From: a virus
Direction: 5' to 3' (one strand)
Virus record (IMG/VR): IMGVR_UViG_3300032770_000003
Span: 107,495 to 171,494 of that record
DNA length: 64,000 nucleotides
Made by a program: the position numbers and the translations under genes. The notes beneath the pieces were generated by a model. The model was not told the origin of the DNA. It ran no database searches and worked only from the letters and a program-made list of their open reading frames with translations. Numbering within the stretch: position 1 is the first letter of the stretch; every line of letters starts with the position of its first letter. Positions 40,698-48,350 of the stretch are shown here, in pieces.

Positions 40698-40870
40698 CGG
40701 CTTCTCCGAAGCTGTTCGATTTCCAGCTCGTTCATGCGCTCGACCATCCACTCGCCCGGTGAGCCGCCGTAGCCCTCATCGATGTTGGCGCGGAAGGTCT
40801 TCCAGCTGGTTTCAAGCTCAGCCAGCTCGCGGGTCAGCTCCGCATCGCTCAGGGCGGTGGCCGGTCTCAT
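40694..40870 (-). CDS. Helical hypothetical protein, 58 aa
   Basis: 'MRPATALSDAELTRELAELE' and 'EWMVERMNELEIEQLRRSR': amphipathic coil. Both ends overlap neighbours by ATGA, so it belongs to a coupled gene string. Confidence 0.6.
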   Translation of the reverse strand: MRPATALSDAELTRELAELETSWKTFRANIDEGYGGSPGEWMVERMNELEIEQLRRSR

Positions 40871-41157
40871 TTGGGTGGCTGGGGCATGGTGGACTTGATG
40901 GCCTTGTTGAGCGCCCAGTAGCGCCGAGCGAAGGCAACGTCCTGCTTGGTGAGGTAGCGATAGTCCCGCAAAGTGGTGTCCTCCTCATCATTCGGCATGC
41001 AGCCGATGTCGAGCACTGACAGCCGCGTGTCCTTGAAGTACCGGTCCCCGGCGGGGATGTGCCGGTTGAGCCACTTGATGGCCCGGACCACAGCCAGGGC
41101 ATCTTCAGCCGACGCGCATTCGATGGTCCCGTCGGGCCGCACGGCAAACTTTCCCAT
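40867..41157 (-). CDS. Hypothetical protein, 96 aa
   Basis: 'GTIECASAEDALAVVRAIKW' and 'YRYLTKQDVAFARRYWALNK'. No domain recognised. A leader with GGAACTTGGAAC lies 20-35 nt upstream, as before RadC and the gene at 63599. Confidence 0.55.
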   Translation of the reverse strand: MGKFAVRPDGTIECASAEDALAVVRAIKWLNRHIPAGDRYFKDTRLSVLDIGCMPNDEEDTTLRDYRYLTKQDVAFARRYWALNKAIKSTMPQPPK

Positions 41158-41178
41158 TGAAGTTGTCCCTTCCCCTTG

Positions 41179-41190
41179 GTTCCAAGTTCC
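41179..41190 (-). promoter_or_regulatory. Second recurrent leader motif
   Basis: GTTCCAAGTTCC on +, leftward sense GGAACTTGGAAC. Also at 60847 and 63842. Confidence 0.4.
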
Positions 41191-41325
41191 TGAGTCAAAG
41201 TGCTACGTTACAGCCCCAACACCCATCCCACTGTCACCTCGAAGTGTCACCCGCCCAGGCAGTCTAGCTCAGGGCCCCAAGCCCGTGAAGCACACTGCCG
41301 AAGTCCTTCATCTCCTTCATTTTCT

Positions 41326-41502
41326 TCACTCGTCATCCGCCTCCAGCATCACCCAGTGCCAGCCCCCCGCAGAGCGGGGATACCCAATGAAGCGATGCTT
41401 CTCCAGGTCGCTGATCGGTAGGGTAGGGAACTGACGCATGACCCCGCGCCGTTGCACGTCGGTCAGCTCCGCCCAGGTCTTGGCTTTAAGTGTCAGGGTC
41501 AT
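41326..41502 (-). CDS. Hypothetical protein, 58 aa
   Basis: 'MTLTLKAKTWAELTDVQRRG' and 'YPRSAGGWHWVMLEADDE'. ATG 41502 lies inside the 3' end of the preceding gene. After the stop, a GTGA-coupled 21-codon frame follows; the stretch 41191-41260 holds only the TAACGTAGCA repeat. Confidence 0.5.
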   Translation of the reverse strand: MTLTLKAKTWAELTDVQRRGVMRQFPTLPISDLEKHRFIGYPRSAGGWHWVMLEADDE

Positions 41503-41671
41503 TCTTGAGCAGGTCGAAGCCGTCCGTCGTGGTGTGCGGTTCGTCGAAGACCTCGAAGCGCCAGCCGTCCGCGACCTTGGACACGGTGAAGTTCCGTCCC
41601 TGCCGAACCAGCTGGGCGCAGGTGTCGCTGGCGATCCTCTCGTCTGAAAGCGTGATGGTCTTTGCGTTCAT
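41486..41671 (-). CDS. Hypothetical protein, 61 aa
   Basis: 'MNAKTITLSDERIASDTCAQ', 'VADGWRFEVFDEPHTT'. Small beta-rich phage protein, 17 nt after a start-associated element. Confidence 0.6.
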   Translation of the reverse strand: MNAKTITLSDERIASDTCAQLVRQGRNFTVSKVADGWRFEVFDEPHTTTDGFDLLKNDPDT

Positions 41672-41688
41672 GCTCTCCTCCGACCTCA

Positions 41689-41708
41689 AGGTCGATCCGC
41701 ACAGAAGT
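41689..41708 (-). promoter_or_regulatory. Start-associated element
   Basis: Exact leftward consensus copy. Confidence 0.85.
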
Positions 41709-42004
41709 CAAAGGGGACCCTACCATGGTAGGCTCGTAGCTAACCGCGTCAGTTTATATTATGCGTCAATTTAGTTTCTACCCCCAAAATTTTCGATCAC
41801 AGGCCAGATGTCACCTCCGGGCCGCCGAGGAACGGTGGGCCCCTAAACAATGGCTATAAATAGCCCATCATTCCGCGGACCTACCGGTCTGAGAGGCAAA
41901 GCCTCTCAGACTGGCAGGTCAGCCTCTCACGCTGAGATGCTGGTGAGGCATGGCCGTAGGCCATGCTCACGGAGCATCTCAAGCTGAGGGGAATGATTGG
42001 GCTT
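41709..42004. other. Gene-free stretch with palindromes and hairpins
   Basis: Contains AT-rich sequence (41745-41785), palindromes CCTACCATGGTAGG and GGCTATAAATAGCC, and two perfect hairpins: GTCTGAGAGGC/GCCTCTCAGAC (41887-41911) and CATGGCC/GGCCATG (41949-41965). No credible gene. Likely regulatory. Confidence 0.5.
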
Positions 42005-42226
42005 TCAGGCCGAGAGGACGGGGTAGGCGGCTGCGGCCTTCGGGAGGTCGTGACGAGCGCGTCCAGCGGCCTTGCGGTTGCGGCAGTGCAGGCAGTTCTT
42101 GTGGGGGCGTGGCAGGAAGACGGGGCCTTCACCTCCGTGGCGAAGGGGAAGTGGGCAAATGTCCTTCCCGCATCCGGTGCATGCGACGTCTTCGAGGCCG
42201 TGCTTGGTGGGCTTGAGGATCATCAT
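42005..42226 (-). CDS. Small zinc-binding protein, 73 aa
   Basis: From the double ATG at 42226, AAAGGAG upstream. 'VACTGCGKDICPLPLRHGG' and 'HKNCLHCRNRKAAGRARHD': two CxxC pairs, basic. Probably a nucleic-acid-binding zinc ribbon. Confidence 0.6.
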   Translation of the reverse strand: MMILKPTKHGLEDVACTGCGKDICPLPLRHGGEGPVFLPRPHKNCLHCRNRKAAGRARHDLPKAAAAYPVLSA

Positions 42227-42250
42227 GGGTCGGTCTCCTTTCACGCTGAG

Positions 42251-42270
42251 AGGTCGATCTACGCAGAAGT
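42251..42270 (-). promoter_or_regulatory. Start-associated element (variant)
   Basis: Leftward ACTTCTGCGTAGATCGACCT, followed by CTCAGCG. 24 nt before ATG 42226. Confidence 0.8.
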
Positions 42271-42479
42271 TTTGACGCCTTGGGCCCAATTGTAACTTCG
42301 AAGTTCTTTCGGCCTGGGGCGCAGATCAACTCAAGTGGTCGATATCGTTGGGATAATGCTTCGCGTCCATTTGTAAACAACAGGCCATTCCTACCGGCCT
42401 GAAAGGTGTTGACCTCTCAGACTGGTAGGGACCTGATGACGCCGACGCACGCACGACAGGCGCATGCTAACGTAGCAGA

Positions 42480-42860
42480 ATGCTTCGAAGTCCTACTTGG
42501 AAGGTCTACTGCCTGTTCGACCCACAAGACGGCGAGCTGCGCTATGTCGGGTGCACAGCTCAAGCACTCGGGGCCCGCATCCGGACGCACCGCCAGGTGC
42601 GCGAGCTACGCACAACCAACTGGGGTCTCTCCTACCTGCCTGAGGAGCGCGGCAAGTCCAAGAAAGAGATGTGGATCCGAGACCTCAGACGAAGAGGAGC
42701 CACCCCATACGTCGTCGTGGTGTCCACCTTCCATGACAAGAAGACCGGTCTTCAGGCTGAGAGGTGGCTGATAAACCTATTGATAACGCTAGGTTACGCA
42801 CTAACGAACAGCGACAGTCGTACACAAAAGCTTGCCCGACAGCGCTGCGGACAGTTCTGA
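42480..42860 (+). CDS. GIY-YIG endonuclease
   Basis: 126 residues. 'VYCLFDPQDGELRYVGCTAQ' carries the GIY-YIG variant (VYC...RYVG), followed by the catalytic Arg ('GARIRTHR'), 'GATPYVVVV' and the metal Glu ('GLQAERWLINLLI'). Rightward among leftward genes and convergent with two small membrane proteins, as for a mobile endonuclease. Inverted CCTACC/GGTAGG with CTCTCAG lies upstream (42390-42430). Confidence 0.75.
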   Translation: MLRSPTWKVYCLFDPQDGELRYVGCTAQALGARIRTHRQVRELRTTNWGLSYLPEERGKSKKEMWIRDLRRRGATPYVVVVSTFHDKKTGLQAERWLINLLITLGYALTNSDSRTQKLARQRCGQF

Positions 42861-42865
42861 CGCTT

Positions 42866-43045
42866 TCACGCTACTGCACGTCTCACCTCTCTTTCCTTTG
42901 GCTGCGACCTTCGAACCCCATGTCGGCACGGAAGGATGATGGCGTCCGGGTGGACCACACTCTCAGCTCGGAGGGCACGCTTGCGCCAGTAGAGGGTGGG
43001 CAGCGCCGCCAGCACCAGGAGAACCACATCAGCGACGAAGTGCAT
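42866..43045 (-). CDS. Small membrane protein, 59 aa
   Basis: 'MHFVADVVLLVLAALPTLYW' is a single transmembrane segment, followed by a basic tail. AAAGGAGAGAGG upstream of ATG 43045. Confidence 0.55.
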   Translation of the reverse strand: MHFVADVVLLVLAALPTLYWRKRALRAESVVHPDAIILPCRHGVRRSQPKEREVRRAVA

Positions 43046-43059
43046 GGACCTCTCTCCTT

Positions 43060-43179
43060 TCAGCGGCGGATGAGCCGCTCTGCGAGCTGTGCGCGCCGAA
43101 CCCAGCGCCGGGCGGTGATCAGAAGGCTCACACCGAGACCAAGCTGACCCGCGAGAATGACTGCTGCGACAAGTGTCAT
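43060..43179 (-). CDS. Small membrane protein, 39 aa
   Basis: 'MTLVAAVILAGQLGLGVSLL' then basic residues. Shine-Dalgarno GGAGAAAGG. With its neighbour it forms a pair of single-pass small proteins downstream of the tRNA-like gene. Confidence 0.55.
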   Translation of the reverse strand: MTLVAAVILAGQLGLGVSLLITARRWVRRAQLAERLIRR

Positions 43180-43222
43180 GACCTTTCTCCAGTAAAAGTG
43201 CTACGTTAGCGGACCCAATCAG

Positions 43223-43296
43223 TGGGCCCAGAGGCGAGGACTCGAACCTCGCTTTCCAACCGAGTGAGCAGTTGGTGACCCTGTCGTCCCTCTGGG
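43223..43296 (-). tRNA. tRNA-like gene, anticodon arm atypical
   Basis: Leftward 74-nt segment. Acceptor CCCAGAG(G)/(C)CTCTGGG ends with C-CCA encoded. T arm CGAGG-TTCGAGT-CCTCG is canonical. D arm is short (GAC/GTC, no GG pair in the usual place). Anticodon stem CCAAC/GTTGG encloses a 10-nt loop, so no anticodon can be read with confidence (CAC or GCT possible). Either a degenerate phage tRNA or a tRNA mimic. A start-associated element lies 32 nt upstream. Confidence 0.5.
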
Positions 43297-43328
43297 CTGC
43301 CCGGGTTTCTCACTTCCCGAACGCCAAG

Positions 43329-43348
43329 AGGTCGATCTACACAGAAGT
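43329..43348 (-). promoter_or_regulatory. Start-associated element before the tRNA-like gene
   Basis: Leftward ACTTCTGTGTAGATCGACCT. The next feature is an RNA gene, not an ORF, which favours a transcriptional role. Confidence 0.8.
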
Positions 43349-44285
43349 CAGGTCAGAGCGCGCCTAATGTAGGCAGCCTCACGACAAAAAACACACGCAT
43401 CAAAATGCTCTAGGATGCGCGTTCGCCTACCTCCAGGCACCTAGGGTCCATCCGCGCGATCGCCCAAAATCGGACCCAAAACCCTCGATTCCTGAAATGT
43501 CGCACAAAGTGCTTGACATACTCTCAGGATGAGCGTACTGGCGACTGTTCCTCTCATCCTGAGAGGAACGCATTGAGAGTACGCGTCCGCGTACTCTCAT
43601 ACTGAGGTGCTGGGTCGTCTCAGGATTGAGACGACCCCCGCTCAGAGCCTTTCAGTCTGAGAGCCTTCGGCCTCTCAGACTGAGATAACTACGCGTTTTC
43701 CTTACGGAAAACGGAAGGCCCGGAAGCCCGCGTTCCGCGGGCTGTGTGCTGGGAGAACATCTAGAGATACGGATGAGCTTCCTAGGGGTGAAGAGCACCT
43801 ACAGAAGCAGACACAGAGGCTAGGTGAAAGGCATATCCCGAGAGCTGTGGTTCCCGTCCTTCCCGTTCCCCTCTCCTGTGGCTCTGTGGTCCCTCTCGTT
43901 GTCCTTCCCTGATCTCTCGGATGTTCTCGTTTCCTCTACTCTTTCTCGTCTGTTACCTGGTGGACTTGTGGGGGGCTATGACCTGCCATCCTGGTAGTGG
44001 TCTACTCCTCCCCTCTGGTGGTCCTTCCCAGGGTTTTGTGGGGGATGTGGAGGCTATTGAGGGGTGACAAGAGGGATTTTCTCGGGGGAATATTCGTGTC
44101 GGGTGTTTGGAGGTCGGTTGAGGGGGGTTGGGTGTGGTTTTCGGTGTGATTGAGAGGGGTTGGGATGGGAAGTGTGGGGGAAATAGGGGCTAAGATATGG
44201 GAATCGTTAGTGAAAGAGGGAATTTGGGTTGTGGAGTCTGGGGAGCTGGAAGTGGGTGGTTTGTGAGTGATTACGGCTAGTTAGC
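43349..44285. other. Divergent gene-free region, candidate origin/control region
   Basis: Leftward genes end here and rightward genes begin. 43513-43690 holds stacked perfect hairpins: CCTCTCA-TCC-TGAGAGG; GAGAGTACGCG/CGCGTACTCTC; GGGTCGTCTCA/TGAGACGACCC; TCAGTCTGAGAG/CTCTCAGACTGA. From about 43845 to 43975 the + strand is pyrimidine-rich; from about 44040 to 44275 it is G/T-rich with GG runs. The switch at about 44.0 kb means each divergent transcript would be purine- or G-rich. No ORF with protein-like content. Confidence 0.6.
43513..43541 (+). promoter_or_regulatory. Putative rightward sigma70-type promoter
   Basis: TTGACA, 17-nt spacer, TACTGG. The spacer contains TACTCTCAGGATGAG, which also occurs between the operators at 24.2 kb. 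Confidence 0.45.
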
Positions 44286-44774
44286 ATGTTTGGGTTGAGC
44301 TTGGGTTGGCTGGTGTGTCAGGGTCTTTCGGGATTCGTTGGTTTGGGGGATTGGAACTTCTACTTTGGAACACTGTGTTGCTACTTGGCTGCGGCCCTTT
44401 GGGCTGCTGGACTGACATGGCCTCCTGCGCCTGTGCCGCTCGGTCTTCTCAACCTGCCTCTTGTCAACCTGCCTCTTGTCAACCTGCCTCTCACTTCCCC
44501 GCCGCACATTCCAGCGGGGGCGCTGACCAAAGAAGAGGCAATGTTTATGCTGACTTGCATCTGGAGCAGCGCCGAGAGCGGTGCTTTGCCGGGTCAGCTC
44601 TTTGGGCAGACCGCCAAGCTCATTCGCTTGATGCGCAGCGTGGTGCCCGACTTCGATCCTGACGCCATGCTGGAGCGCATCAAGCACAAGCTGGTCGCTT
44701 TGGCGGTCGTGGAAGAAATGGGTCCGCGAGATGAGCCGTTGACCAACGCAGTCAAAGCGGGGCCCTGGTGGTGA
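44286..44774 (+). CDS. Module A copy 1, membrane-anchored protein, 162 aa
   Basis: N-terminal hydrophobic stretch ('NFYFGTLCCYLAAALWAAGL'), then a 15-nt tandem repeat coding LNLPLV/VNLPLV, and a helical C-terminal domain: 'LTKEEAMFMLTCIWSSAESG' and 'VPDFDPDAMLERIKHKL'. The C-terminal domain is paralogous to 46713-46976. The ATG is not well supported, because the N-terminal half sits in the G-rich leader; the true start may be further in. Confidence 0.5.
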   Translation: MFGLSLGWLVCQGLSGFVGLGDWNFYFGTLCCYLAAALWAAGLTWPPAPVPLGLLNLPLVNLPLVNLPLTSPPHIPAGALTKEEAMFMLTCIWSSAESGALPGQLFGQTAKLIRLMRSVVPDFDPDAMLERIKHKLVALAVVEEMGPRDEPLTNAVKAGPWW

Positions 44775-44778
44775 GGCC

Positions 44779-45030
44779 ATGAGTCGGATTGCCGCCCTGA
44801 ATGAGCAGCTGATTGTGGCGCTTCGCACCGTCATGCCTAACGCCGTGGCGGACTACTTTGCCGCCAACATCGACCGCTGGCTTGGCATCGAGGCAGCCGC
44901 CCGCATGGTTGTAAACGCCGCTGAGGTCGACAAATCGCCCCAGGCGCTTGCGCTGGCGATCTTCCAGCTTCGCGAGGTCGTGAACGCACCCACGCCCCCG
45001 CCACCAGGGTCGTCGGAAACCAAGCAATGA
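44779..45030 (+). CDS. Module B copy 1, 83 aa
   Basis: 'LIVALRTVMPNAVADYFAAN', 'IDRWLGIEAAARMVVNAAEV'. Helical, paralogous to 46970-47253. Always follows a module A gene. Confidence 0.55.
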   Translation: MSRIAALNEQLIVALRTVMPNAVADYFAANIDRWLGIEAAARMVVNAAEVDKSPQALALAIFQLREVVNAPTPPPPGSSETKQ

Positions 45031-45209
45031 CCCAGTGGTTTTATGCACTGCGGTTCTGGTGGTACTGGCTGCGGGCCCCGGCAAGCGCCCGCCTGCTTCT
45101 GAGCTTCAACGGTGTAACGGTGCGCGCCGTGCGGTTGTCGAGTGACGTTATCCTCGTGCGTGATGCGTCACGGTTTCGTGGTGCAGTCGGCTTCTTCCAG
45201 GAGAAATGA
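45027..45209 (+). CDS. Small membrane-associated protein, 60 aa
   Basis: Trp/aromatic-rich N-terminus ('MTQWFYALRFWWYWLRAPAS') and a short beta region. ATGA-coupled to module B. Confidence 0.5.
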   Translation: MTQWFYALRFWWYWLRAPASARLLLSFNGVTVRAVRLSSDVILVRDASRFRGAVGFFQEK

Positions 45210-45213
45210 CACA

Positions 45214-46716
45214 ATGGGCATCTCAGGCGAGATCAAGGTCGGCGATCGGTTCATTTGGAACGGCGTGAGGACTTACGGAAGCGGCTGGACCATAGAGCCA
45301 GGGGACGTCGTGGTCGTCACGGATAAGACTCGGGGTGTGCCTGTGACACACAGGGGGCATCTCTGGTTGGCCCGGGTCGAACGCACAGACGCGCACTCGT
45401 GGTTCGCCTTCACCCACGAGGCGTGGGCGCGCTACGTCGAGGGGCCCATGCCCGAGGACAAGCCGCCGCTGCAGCCCGCTGCCAAGTGCCCAATCGCTCT
45501 GGGGTCACGTTGGCGCAAGAAAGTGGGGGCTGGAAATTGGAAAGAGGGTGACGAAGCTGTAGTGGTGCACATCGAGCAAGGTCACTTCGGGTGGCTTGTT
45601 CAGATGCAAAACGACAAAGGGTTTAGCGATGGACCCTGGTGCTTCAGCCCAGACGGGAGGCATGACCAGGGGACGTGGCTTTGGCTCTGCGACCCGCCAG
45701 TCGAGAGCCCCACCCCTGCTCCCGACCCCGCTCCTGCACGCAAAGCCAAGGCTTGCCCGATCGCCGTAGGCTCACGCTGGCGTCGAACGCGCGGCGGTGG
45801 CTGGAAAGGGGTCAATGGCGGGTCTTGGGACCTTGGCGAACAAGCCGTGGTGGTCGGAGTCAGCGACAAGCCGCTGGACGGTGATTGGCTGGTCACGCTG
45901 CAGAGCACCAAGGATGGCTACATCGATGCAGGTTGGCATTTCCATGTAGATGGAACCCACGACCTGTGGGCCCTGGTGAGCGATCCCCGCGACAAATGCC
46001 CGATCGCTCTTGGGTCACGCTGGCGCAGGAATTCGCCCGAAGGTTACTGGAAGCAGGGTGACGAAACCGTCGTGATGAGTGTGAAGCTGGCTCTGGCCAA
46101 GAACTGGCTTGTTGTGCTGCGCAGCGACGAGCACGGAGATACAGATTGGCTCTTTGAGCCAAATGGGACTCACCGCGCCTGGACCCTGGTGAGCGTCAAA
46201 CAACCCCTCGTCGGGTCACGCTGGCGCATCACCAGTGACCTTTGCGGCTGGAAAGCCGGCGATGAAGCTCAAGTCATAAAAGTCTTGGAACGATCCACAG
46301 GTGGCTGGTTTGTCGTCCTGCGCAAGCTTGACGAGCACGGATGGTGCAACGATCTGGTCAAGCGGGCCACCGACTGGCACTTCAGCGCACAGCAGACTGA
46401 CAACACCTGGGTGTGGGTCTGCGACCCACCAGTCCACAAGATTGGCGGCGAGCTGAACACCCAGCCGGCTCCGACCTACGTCAAGTGCGCCCCTGGCTGC
46501 ACCCCCGCTAGCCCCTGCAAGCGCTCTGTGTGCCCTGTCTGGCGTGAGCCTGGATTCCGCGTGATCGAATCCCAGGTGCTCTGGGCTCAGCGCCAAGACC
46601 ACATCCACAAGGAGGCCAAGGAGCGCCCCGTCGATCCAGCGCCCCGTCAGTACGCTCCGCCGGAGCTGCATTGCGAGCTGAACTGGGCGTGCGGTTTGGT
46701 CCGGACCAAGCAATGA
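45214..46716 (+). CDS. Tandem-repeat protein, about five SH3-like repeats, 500 aa
   Basis: Start at ATG 45214 (GGAGAAATGACACA upstream). After an N-terminal unit, repeats begin 'CPIALGSRWRKK', 'CPIAVGSRWRRT', 'CPIALGSRWRRN' and 'PLVGSRWRIT'. Each continues with 'GDEAVVV...WLV.L...G...W.F...GTH...W.LV'. Each unit is about 75-95 residues, beta-rich. A Cys-rich segment ('CAPGCTPASPCKRSVCPVW') precedes the C-terminal tail. Unknown function; possibly ligand- or cell-surface-binding. Confidence 0.65.
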   Translation: MGISGEIKVGDRFIWNGVRTYGSGWTIEPGDVVVVTDKTRGVPVTHRGHLWLARVERTDAHSWFAFTHEAWARYVEGPMPEDKPPLQPAAKCPIALGSRWRKKVGAGNWKEGDEAVVVHIEQGHFGWLVQMQNDKGFSDGPWCFSPDGRHDQGTWLWLCDPPVESPTPAPDPAPARKAKACPIAVGSRWRRTRGGGWKGVNGGSWDLGEQAVVVGVSDKPLDGDWLVTLQSTKDGYIDAGWHFHVDGTHDLWALVSDPRDKCPIALGSRWRRNSPEGYWKQGDETVVMSVKLALAKNWLVVLRSDEHGDTDWLFEPNGTHRAWTLVSVKQPLVGSRWRITSDLCGWKAGDEAQVIKVLERSTGGWFVVLRKLDEHGWCNDLVKRATDWHFSAQQTDNTWVWVCDPPVHKIGGELNTQPAPTYVKCAPGCTPASPCKRSVCPVWREPGFRVIESQVLWAQRQDHIHKEAKERPVDPAPRQYAPPELHCELNWACGLVRTKQ

Positions 46717-46976
46717 CCGCTGTTGTCGAGGGTGTCGATATCACCCCAGAAGAGGCAATCTTTCTGCTGACTTGCTGTTGGTACAATCGAATGGAGGGCG
46801 AAAACTACCTGCCTTGCCAATTCCCGAGCAGCGCAAGCGTTGAGAACGTCATCGCGCAACTTCGGGCGATTGTTCCCACGTTCGATCCTGACCGGTGCGC
46901 GGCAGAGATCGATCGCAAGGTCAACGACGCCATTCGGCGCGAGGAGCTGGCAGCAAGCCGTAAGACCAATGGCTGA
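46713..46976 (+). CDS. Module A copy 2, 87 aa
   Basis: 'DITPEEAIFLLTCCWYNRME' and 'VPTFDPDRCAAEIDRKVNDA' align with the C-terminal domain of 44286-44774. Lacks the membrane N-terminus, so this copy shows the minimal domain. Confidence 0.6.
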   Translation: MTAVVEGVDITPEEAIFLLTCCWYNRMEGENYLPCQFPSSASVENVIAQLRAIVPTFDPDRCAAEIDRKVNDAIRREELAASRKTNG

Positions 46977-47253
46977 TGCACCCGATCCCGATCTCGGGGC
47001 CATCAGGGCGGTCTTGCAACAAAGCGTCAGCGACCCTCAACTCGTTGATACCATTGTGCAATTGATCAAGCGCTGGACGGATATCGAAGGCGCCGCGACG
47101 ATCGTCATGTACACCGCGGCCAGCTATGACGATGGCTCCGCGTCCGCGTCGTCGAGACTGCTCCACGAAATCGCACTTGGGCTCTTAGGCAAGGCGCTGA
47201 GCATTCCCATGCCCGAAATCGTTGCACCGGCGACGCCCGCGCGACCGAGCTGA
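46970..47253 (+). CDS. Module B copy 2, 94 aa
   Basis: '[20 protein letters not shown]' parallels copy 1. ATG overlaps the end of module A2 by 7 nt, as a coupled pair. Confidence 0.55.
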
Positions 47254-47281
47254 CTCGGAAACTTTCATGCCAGGAGACTTC

Positions 47282-48004
47282 ATGCCACTTCGACTTAACG
47301 CCACACAAGCGCAAATACGTGTGCTAGCCAACAAGCATGTTGCGCGATACAGCAAGTACATAGACCACGCCAGAGCTGGTCACCCTGGGTACTCCTACGA
47401 AGACAGCTTGCACTATCTCGGCATTTGGGTCGGGATCTTGGCCAAGGACTGCGATCCGGCGCGCCTGGCGCCCTTCGAGCGCAGAGAGGTCGTGGAGGCG
47501 ATGGATGATGAGGTCGGCGACCTGGAGGCTGAGCTGAACAGGCCGTGGGAGCCGCACCCGACCGAACCACTGCCGCCTACAGTTGTCGGGATCATCGTTC
47601 AGCTTCCCCCGAAGCTCCCTGATGTCAGCGTTTCTACGGAGGACGTAATCGCGATCCTACAGCGGGCCATGACCGAACCCGTTCGGATGCTCATCGTCGA
47701 GCGCAAAGAAGCCCCTGGCAAATGGGCGCTCCCCGGGGGCAAGGTCGAGCCTGGTGAAACCCTTCTGCAGGCTTTGACTCGAGAAGTCAAAGAAGAGACG
47801 GGTGTCGTAGTCGAGGTCGCTGATGAGTTCTTTCGCGGCACATCGTCGCGCAGCGGTCGCCCAGTCATCGCCTTCAACGTCACCAGGTGGTCGGGCACGC
47901 CAGAAACACGCGAGCAGGGCGTCAATGTACGCTGGGGAACGCTAGAAGACCTACTCGACAGCCCTTTCGCCGACTTCTACAAAGCGATGTGGTGGCTTCC
48001 ATGA
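47282..48004 (+). CDS. NUDIX hydrolase with helical N-terminal domain
   Basis: 240 residues from ATG 47282 (AGGAGA upstream; ATG 47267 possible). Residues 1-90 are helical. The NUDIX box '[20 protein letters not shown]' followed by ETG is complete, with 'KWALPGGK' before it. It likely hydrolyses a nucleoside diphosphate derivative, for example oxidised nucleotides, NAD or an alarmone; the N-terminal domain does not tell which. Confidence 0.85.
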   Translation: MPLRLNATQAQIRVLANKHVARYSKYIDHARAGHPGYSYEDSLHYLGIWVGILAKDCDPARLAPFERREVVEAMDDEVGDLEAELNRPWEPHPTEPLPPTVVGIIVQLPPKLPDVSVSTEDVIAILQRAMTEPVRMLIVERKEAPGKWALPGGKVEPGETLLQALTREVKEETGVVVEVADEFFRGTSSRSGRPVIAFNVTRWSGTPETREQGVNVRWGTLEDLLDSPFADFYKAMWWLP

Positions 48005-48024
48005 ATCCAGAAAGGGTGTAAGTC

Positions 48025-48141
48025 ATGCAACTTATTAGGGAATTCCTGCACATGGACTGGTCGACGGCGTGTGTATTTTCCGTGGCGTTCATCATGGGCG
48101 GGATCACGATCTCGATCGGTCTCGCGACGAGGCGCCCATGA
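48025..48141 (+). CDS. Small membrane protein, 38 aa
   Basis: 'ACVFSVAFIMGGITISIGLA' is a single hydrophobic helix. GTAAGT precedes; weak Shine-Dalgarno. Coupled by ATGA to the next frame. Confidence 0.45.
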   Translation: MQLIREFLHMDWSTACVFSVAFIMGGITISIGLATRRP

Positions 48142-48233
48142 CCGACACACTGCTTGTGGTGGGGCAGCGCTGGGAAGCATTGCGTGATATCGAGGCGCAC
48201 CCCGACCATCCGCTGATCCCCAACAAACCCTAG
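48138..48233 (+). CDS. Tiny ORF, 31 aa
   Basis: 'MTDTLLVVGQRWEALRDIEA', ends NKP. Start overlaps the previous stop. Coding status is uncertain. Confidence 0.35.
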   Translation: MTDTLLVVGQRWEALRDIEAHPDHPLIPNKP

Positions 48234-48251
48234 CAATGGGCACTCGGATTC

Positions 48252-48350
48252 ATGCTTGCCATATCGGTGATTTGCAAGCGCCATGGCTGGCACCCCACTC
48301 ACTTCTTTCAGTGGGTTGCTGAAAGCTTCCCCCCACAAGCGAGTGGCTGA
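48252..48350 (+). CDS. Tiny ORF, 32 aa
   Basis: 'MLAISVICKRHGWHPTHFFQ'. Its stop overlaps the next start (TGATG). Coding status is uncertain. Confidence 0.35.
   Translation: MLAISVICKRHGWHPTHFFQWVAESFPPQASG

Noticed and set aside
43223-43296. Selenocysteine tRNA
   Set aside because: The 8+5-bp acceptor/T stack and a TCA triplet are suggestive, but the RNA is only 74 nt, has no long variable arm and no 6-bp D stem.
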